12,181 nucleotides of DNA from contig DATFDL010000066.1 in the NCBI GenBank assembly GCA_035252155.1, positions 1 through 12,181 on the forward strand, read 5' to 3'. Every line of letters starts with the position of its first letter. Position 1 is the stretch's first letter. Under the pieces are notes generated by a model. The model ran no database searches, was not told the origin of the DNA, and saw only the letters and a program-made list of their open reading frames with translations. A program made the position numbers and the translations under genes. This document shows, piece by piece, positions 7,895 to 12,181 of this stretch. The DNA comes from JAICLL01 sp035252155. Lineage in GTDB: Bacteria > Planctomycetota > Planctomycetia > Pirellulales > JAICIG01.

Positions 7895-7923
7895 TTGACA
7901 GTCGCCCCGCACGGCCCTAGACT
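7895..7923 (+). promoter_or_regulatory. Strong sigma-70-type promoter candidate before the response regulator
   Basis: TTGACA (7895-7900) is a perfect -35 box, followed after 17 bases by TAGACT (7918-7923), four of six for the -10 box. It is the best promoter match in the window. Transcription would begin near 7930, giving a leader of about 93 nt to the GTG at 8023. A terminator-like hairpin lies inside that leader. Confidence 0.55.
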
Positions 7924-7960
7924 GCAAGCCGGCGTTTTTCTTCGCAGCGTCGGCTATGTG

Positions 7961-8003
7961 AGCCCTTGGGACGATTTTGTCTGTGCCAAGGGCTTTTGTT
8001 TTT
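7961..8003 (+). terminator. Intrinsic terminator-like hairpin
   Basis: AGCCCTTGG (7961-7969) and CCAAGGGCT (7986-7994) form a perfect 9-bp stem with a 16-nt loop, followed directly by TTTTGTTTTT (7994-8003). It could end the FHA transcript, whose stop is 100 bp upstream. It could also act as an attenuator for the response regulator, or close a short RNA starting from the promoter at 7895-7923. It lies only 8 bp before the ribosome binding site of the next gene. Confidence 0.7.
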
Positions 8004-8022
8004 GACCGCAGGAGTAGCGATC

Positions 8023-9513
<1,491 letters not shown>

Positions 9514-9535
9514 TCGCCTTTCGGGGGATTGGCAA

Positions 9536-9727
9536 GGGTGCCTCGGCATCCGCCGCGGCGCATGTGGCCCTGGCCGATTATTCGATGGTCAAATCGCCGT
9601 GGCGGACGCCGTGCGCGCACGATTCGAGCAGGCCACACTTTAGGCCGCTACGCACGGCGTCCGCTACGGCGAGCATCGCAAATAGTGAAATCATGCCACA
9701 CGCGCCGTAGCGGATGCCGTGGCACCC
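9536..9727. repeat. Nested inverted repeats, four alternating copies of an 18-nt core (REP/BIME-like)
   Basis: The outer arms 9536-9568 and 9695-9727 are inverted repeats matching at 29 of 33 bases. The inner arms 9594-9615 and 9651-9672 are inverted repeats matching at 21 of 22. All four arms share the core CGCCGTRGCGGAYGCCGT, with orientations minus, plus, minus, plus along the window (one copy has three further changes). This is the arrangement of REP-type palindromes grouped in a BIME. No coding frame is present. The unit fills most of the 278-bp gap between the response regulator and the next gene. Confidence 0.82.
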
Positions 9728-9756
9728 ATAACGCGCTCAGGCACCCACCCACGATC

Positions 9757-9784
9757 TTGCAACGCGCCCGTCCAGCTTTACACT
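9757..9784 (+). promoter_or_regulatory. Candidate promoter placing the start of transcription at the ATG
   Basis: TTGCAA (9757-9762) and TACACT (9779-9784), with a 16-base spacer, each match four of six positions. The expected transcription start is 9791-9792, right at the ATG of the next gene. That gene has no ribosome binding site of usual strength, so a leaderless message is possible. Pattern match only. Confidence 0.35.
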
Positions 9785-9791
9785 GGCGGCT

Positions 9792-10889
9792 ATGAACTAC
9801 CCGCTGGGAATTACCAAGGCCGAGCTTGACACGCCGGCCCTTTGTCTCGATCTCGAGGTCATGGAGCGCAACATCGGCACGGTGGCCGAGACGTGCCGCC
9901 GCCACGGAGTCGGCTGGCGACCGCACGCCAAAGGGCACAAAGTGGCGGCCATCGCCCGCGCCGAGTTGGCGGCGGGAGCCCTGGGCGTGACCTGCGCCAA
10001 ACTGGCCGAGGCCGAGGTGATGGCGGCGGGCGGCGTGCGCGACATCTTGATCGCCAATCTCATCGTCGGTCCGCAAAAACTCCATCGGCTGGTCGAGCTG
10101 GCCCGACGCTCCGACCCGATCGTGTGCATCGACCACATCGATCAGGCGGCTCCGCTCAGCCAGGCCATGAACGCGGCCGGATTAAAAATACGCGTGTTGA
10201 TTGAAGTCGATATCGGCTTGGCGCGGGTCGGCGCGCCGCCGGGCGAGCCGACGCTGGCGCTGGCCCGCCAGCTCAAGACTCTGCCGGGTCTCGAGTTGGC
10301 CGGCATCATGGGCTACGAAGGCCATTTGCTCACCGTGCCCGAGGCCGAGGGCAAGGCCGATAAAATCGCGAGCGCGCTCGGCACCTTGGTCGAGACGCGG
10401 CGCATGTTGGAAGCGGCCGACGTCGCCTGCCCGATCGTTTCGTGCGCGGGCACCGGCTCATACCTGCACTCGGTGCGTCAGCCGGGCATCACCGAGATAC
10501 AGGCCGGCGGGGCGATCTTCATGGACGCCTACTATCGCCACAAGTGCCAGGTGCCCGAGTTAAACTTTGCCTTGACGATAGTAACCACGATCGTCAGTCG
10601 CCCCGTGCCGGGCCGGGCGATCATCGACGCCGGCCGCAAAACGATGCACGGCGATTTTCAGCCGCCGCAAGTCGTGGGGCGCGACGACCTGCGGATCGCA
10701 CGCCTCTCGGCCGAGCACGGCGAGCTAGCACTCGATCCTTCGGCGCAGGATCTGAAGATCGGCGATCGTCTGGAGCTGGTGCCCGGCTACGCCGATCTCA
10801 CCACGGTACTGCACGACCAGTTCTATTGTTTCCGCGATGGCCGGCTCGTCGACATCTGGCCGATCGAGGCCCGTGGGAAACTGACGTAG
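9792..10889 (+). CDS. PLP-dependent DSD1 / D-threonine aldolase-family enzyme (alanine-racemase N-terminal fold)
   Basis: This 365-residue protein belongs to fold-type III PLP enzymes. TPALCLDLEVMERNI opens the barrel, and GWRPHAKGHK (41-50) carries the PLP lysine, Lys47. GVTCAKLAEAEVMAAGGV and ILIANLIV are typical of the D-threonine aldolase / D-serine dehydratase group, as are EVDIGLARVG, GIMGYEGH and the phosphate-binding region CAGTGSYLH. The C-terminal beta domain ends GRLVDIWPIEARGK. Enzymes of this family usually bind a divalent metal through His-x-Cys or His-x-Asp near the C-terminus; here the aligned stretch reads PGYADLTTVLHD, so Tyr333 seems to stand where His is expected while Asp335 is kept. 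The reaction is therefore uncertain: D-amino-acid aldolase, dehydratase or a different lyase. It stands downstream of the palindrome cluster and 2 bp before the Clp-N remnant. Confidence 0.88.
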   Translation: MNYPLGITKAELDTPALCLDLEVMERNIGTVAETCRRHGVGWRPHAKGHKVAAIARAELAAGALGVTCAKLAEAEVMAAGGVRDILIANLIVGPQKLHRLVELARRSDPIVCIDHIDQAAPLSQAMNAAGLKIRVLIEVDIGLARVGAPPGEPTLALARQLKTLPGLELAGIMGYEGHLLTVPEAEGKADKIASALGTLVETRRMLEAADVACPIVSCAGTGSYLHSVRQPGITEIQAGGAIFMDAYYRHKCQVPELNFALTIVTTIVSRPVPGRAIIDAGRKTMHGDFQPPQVVGRDDLRIARLSAEHGELALDPSAQDLKIGDRLELVPGYADLTTVLHDQFYCFRDGRLVDIWPIEARGKLT

Positions 10890-10891
10890 CC

Positions 10892-10980
10892 ATGTACGAA
10901 CTCTTCACAGACGAAGCCCGCAAGGTGATGGCCCTGGCCAACCAGGAGGCCATTCGCTTCAACCAGCAATATATCGGTAC
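10892..10980 (+). pseudogene. N-terminal remnant of a ClpC-type Clp-N domain gene
   Basis: The frame starting at ATG 10892 encodes MYELFTDEARKVMALANQEA, then IRFNQQYIGT, an almost textbook start of ClpC (MYExFTDxARKVMxLANQEAxRFNxxYIGTEHILLGL). Similarity stops abruptly after YIGT; the same frame then gives 17 unrelated residues and stops at 11036-11038. An intact Clp-N repeat needs about 70 more residues and ClpC about 800. The ATG is 2 bp after the previous stop, so it could still be translated by coupling, giving a 48-residue peptide of no obvious use. Confidence 0.78.
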
Positions 10981-11208
10981 CGGGCCCTCAATCGCCCGGT
11001 CGAGACGGCTTGGCTCTCGGCGAATGACGCCGCCGTGAAGAAGTTGGCCCAGCGAATCAACGATGACCATTGCTGGCAAGACCTGCCGATGCTCGCCGCT
11101 GCCCTGGAAGCGGCGGGCTGCGCCGACCGCGAGCTGATCGACCATTGTCGCCAGCCAGGCGAGCACTCGAAGCAATGCTGGGTGGTCGACGTGATCTTGG
11201 CCCAATGA
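10981..11208 (+). pseudogene. C-terminal remnant of a planctomycete 'CWVVDxxL' tail domain
   Basis: In the next frame, directly after the ClpC-like fragment, 75 codons run to a TGA at 11206. They include RPVETAWLSANDAAVKKLAQ, then DLPMLAAALEAAGCADRELI and DHCRQPGEHSKQCWVVDVIL. I recall this tail ('LPxLADALxxAGCxxxxxLxHCRxPGxHxxGCWVVDxxL') as a repeated C-terminal domain in planctomycete proteins of unknown function, some of which I believe carry a Clp-N domain. No start codon suits it except a GTG at 11035. Either one ancestral gene lost its middle by deletion with a frame change, or two genes were joined by recombination. The first explanation is simpler because order and strand fit a single gene. 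Confidence 0.65.
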
Positions 11209-11466
11209 ATCGACGGGCATGTTGCGGTAACGCGCGTCCGGGGTTGTGGCGCGGACCCAAGCCGACATGGCGTGGGCGCCGACCTGCATCGGATTAAGCC
11301 GGATCAGCTCATCTTAGTCGGATAAAAGCAGTCCGGTCCGCGCAGCCGCTGCGGTAAGCTAGACTTGTGGCGACAGCCAAATTGAACCGATGCGCGAGCG
11401 AACCTCGGCGACGCCGCCGCGAATCGGTGAATGCTTGGCGCACGCTTCATTAATGGGGGATGAGCC
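11209..11466. other. Intergenic region before the PilZ gene
   Basis: These 258 bp show no convincing gene. A lone TAGACT (11360-11365) resembles the -10 box at 7918 but has no -35 partner at a proper distance. A frame ending at a TAA near 11324 (GADLHRIKPDQLILVG) might be a trace of another coding remnant, but I do not recognise it. Confidence 0.35.
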
Positions 11467-11844
11467 ATGGCAATTGGTCTCGTGGTGGCGCCGGCGGCGA
11501 CACGGCCGATTTGGGAAGAGCAGCTACAGACCCTGATGTTCGAGGCCCGCAGCGACGACCAAATGGACCGCCGCGGCGCGGCCCGCTATCCGTTTTTCCG
11601 TCCGGTGACCATTGTGCCGGCCCAGGGAAGGCTGGCAGAACACACGGCGTTCACGCGCGAGCTATCGACGACGGGTATCGGCCTGTTGCACAGCGTGCGT
11701 CTGCGGCCGGCGCTGGTGACGATCGCGCTGCGCACGCAGGACGGCGACGAAGTGCGGTTGCCCACCGAGATTCTCTGGTGCCGGCCCTGCGGCGATGGCT
11801 GGTACGTGAGCGGCGGAAAGTTTGTTCTTCCCACCGCAAAGTAA
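11467..11844 (+). CDS. PilZ-domain protein (divergent)
   Basis: This 125-residue protein is nearly all PilZ fold, the c-di-GMP-binding beta barrel. The RxxxR motif is Arg36-Gly-Ala-Ala-Arg40 (MDRRGAARYPFFRPVTI). The second motif, normally (D/N)xSxxG, reads Glu65-Leu-Ser67-Thr-Thr-Gly70 (RELSTTGIGLL), so Asp is replaced by Glu. The final strands are LPTEILWCRPCGDGWYVSGGKF, with the usual 'W...G....G..F' pattern, quoted here to its main residues W104, G111 and G117. The first 30 residues look like a short helix without a signal peptide. GGGGGA at 11455-11460, 6 bases before the ATG, decides the start. No diguanylate cyclase or phosphodiesterase is in the window. Binding of c-di-GMP is plausible but not assured. 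Confidence 0.82.
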   Translation: MAIGLVVAPAATRPIWEEQLQTLMFEARSDDQMDRRGAARYPFFRPVTIVPAQGRLAEHTAFTRELSTTGIGLLHSVRLRPALVTIALRTQDGDEVRLPTEILWCRPCGDGWYVSGGKFVLPTAK

Positions 11845-11872
11845 AACGAGTATTCGTTCTTTCCTCTCGCTC

Positions 11873-12177
11873 CTACTTTGCAATTTCATTCGCGAGCGGG
11901 CTGGAGTACGGCAGGTCGATCCCCCGTGACTCCAGCACTTTTTCGTAGAACGCCAAGCGATCTCGTAACTCCTGGCACAAGGCGCTTGCCTCACCGATAA
12001 GTTCTGGTCTCCAGATGCCTTGGCAAGGCGGCATACCTCCGATGCGGAGCGAAACAGCTTCGCTAAGCTGTCGCCCTGAATCACCATACCAGGAAACTTA
12101 CGCCCCGGCGTCTTTAGCACCACAAAATTAATAGCGTCGGAAAACAACTCAACAGTAATGTCATGTTTTTCCTTCAT
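11873..12177 (-). pseudogene. Small DUF6959-like protein gene with one frameshift
   Basis: From ATG 12177 the frame gives MKEKHDITVELFSDAINFVV, then KTPGRKFPGMVIQGDSLAKL and LAKASGDQ (residue 58), after which family-like sequence ends. The adjacent frame resumes at once with ELIGEASALCQELRDRLAFY and continues EKVLESRGIDLPYSSPLANE to a TAG at 11873-11875. Adding one base between 12003 and 12004 restores a 101-residue protein of sensible length. The pattern '(V/I)xxxSDAxNxxVxxxPGRxFPGxVxQGDSL' followed by 'RLxxYExxLxxxGIxLPY' resembles DUF6959-type small proteins as I remember them; the function is unknown. Unrepaired, the reading frame runs on into the convergent PilZ gene as a 171-residue chimera. 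Either a true mutation or a sequencing error could explain this. The start lies 4 bp from the window edge. Confidence 0.72.
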
Positions 12178-12181
12178 CGCT

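Noticed and set aside
7966..8022. TTG start adding 19 residues to the response regulator
   Set aside because: The added part overlaps the terminator-like hairpin, and the GTG at 8023 has a well-placed GGAG.
9536..9727. Possible CRISPR array or IS remnant at the palindrome cluster
   Set aside because: Copies alternate in orientation with unequal spacing, which does not fit CRISPR, and no transposase fragment or target duplication is seen.
10975..10988. GGTACCGGGCCC looks like the KpnI-ApaI part of a cloning-vector polylinker at the Clp-N junction
   Set aside because: GGTACCG is what normal YIGTE codons of Clp-N give, and the flanks do not continue as polylinker. Coincidence is more likely, though a chimeric assembly at this point should still be excluded by reads.

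Overview
The window is about 12.2 kb of GC-rich bacterial DNA with few gaps. It most likely comes from a planctomycete, possibly Pirellulales-like. That assignment is inferred from protein families I recall as frequent there: a small protein paired with an HNH endonuclease, an FHA/coiled-coil/transmembrane protein with a 'SIDEYMARLMQRL'-type tail motif, a tail of the 'CRxPGxHxxxCWVVDxxL' type, and a DUF6959-like small protein. No rRNA, tRNA, CRISPR array, complete insertion sequence or phage gene was seen.

Layout. Positions 1-996 hold the C-terminal activation domain of cobalamin-dependent methionine synthase (MetH), cut by the window edge. Positions 1116-1616 hold a small conserved protein and, directly after its stop, the C-terminal half of its HNH endonuclease partner; the catalytic half is missing. 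A GNAT acetyltransferase follows (1673-2155). On the minus strand, 4129-2161 looks like one operon: a DksA/TraR zinc-finger regulator, a secreted or periplasmic HtrA-type protease with one PDZ domain, and an unknown 83-aa protein. After a 530-bp divergent gap comes a 1066-aa FHA / coiled-coil / two-TM protein (4660-7860), then a sigma-54-type response regulator (8023-9513). The gap between these two holds a good sigma-70-like promoter followed by an intrinsic-terminator-like hairpin. A nest of four alternating copies of an 18-nt palindromic core (9536-9727) precedes a PLP-dependent DSD1/D-threonine-aldolase-like enzyme (9792-10889). This is followed by a Clp-N remnant with an internal deletion (10892-11208), a PilZ-domain protein (11467-11844), and a convergent small gene broken by one frameshift (11873-12177).

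How the parts relate. DksA-like protein plus HtrA suggests a stress or envelope-quality operon. The FHA protein, the NtrC-type regulator and the PilZ protein are signalling components, but no kinase or c-di-GMP enzyme is visible nearby, so no complete pathway can be drawn. I did not find a clearly new defence or mobile system. The most interesting signals are the enclosed promoter-hairpin unit before the response regulator, the nested palindromes, and three decayed small genes whose families can still be recognised.
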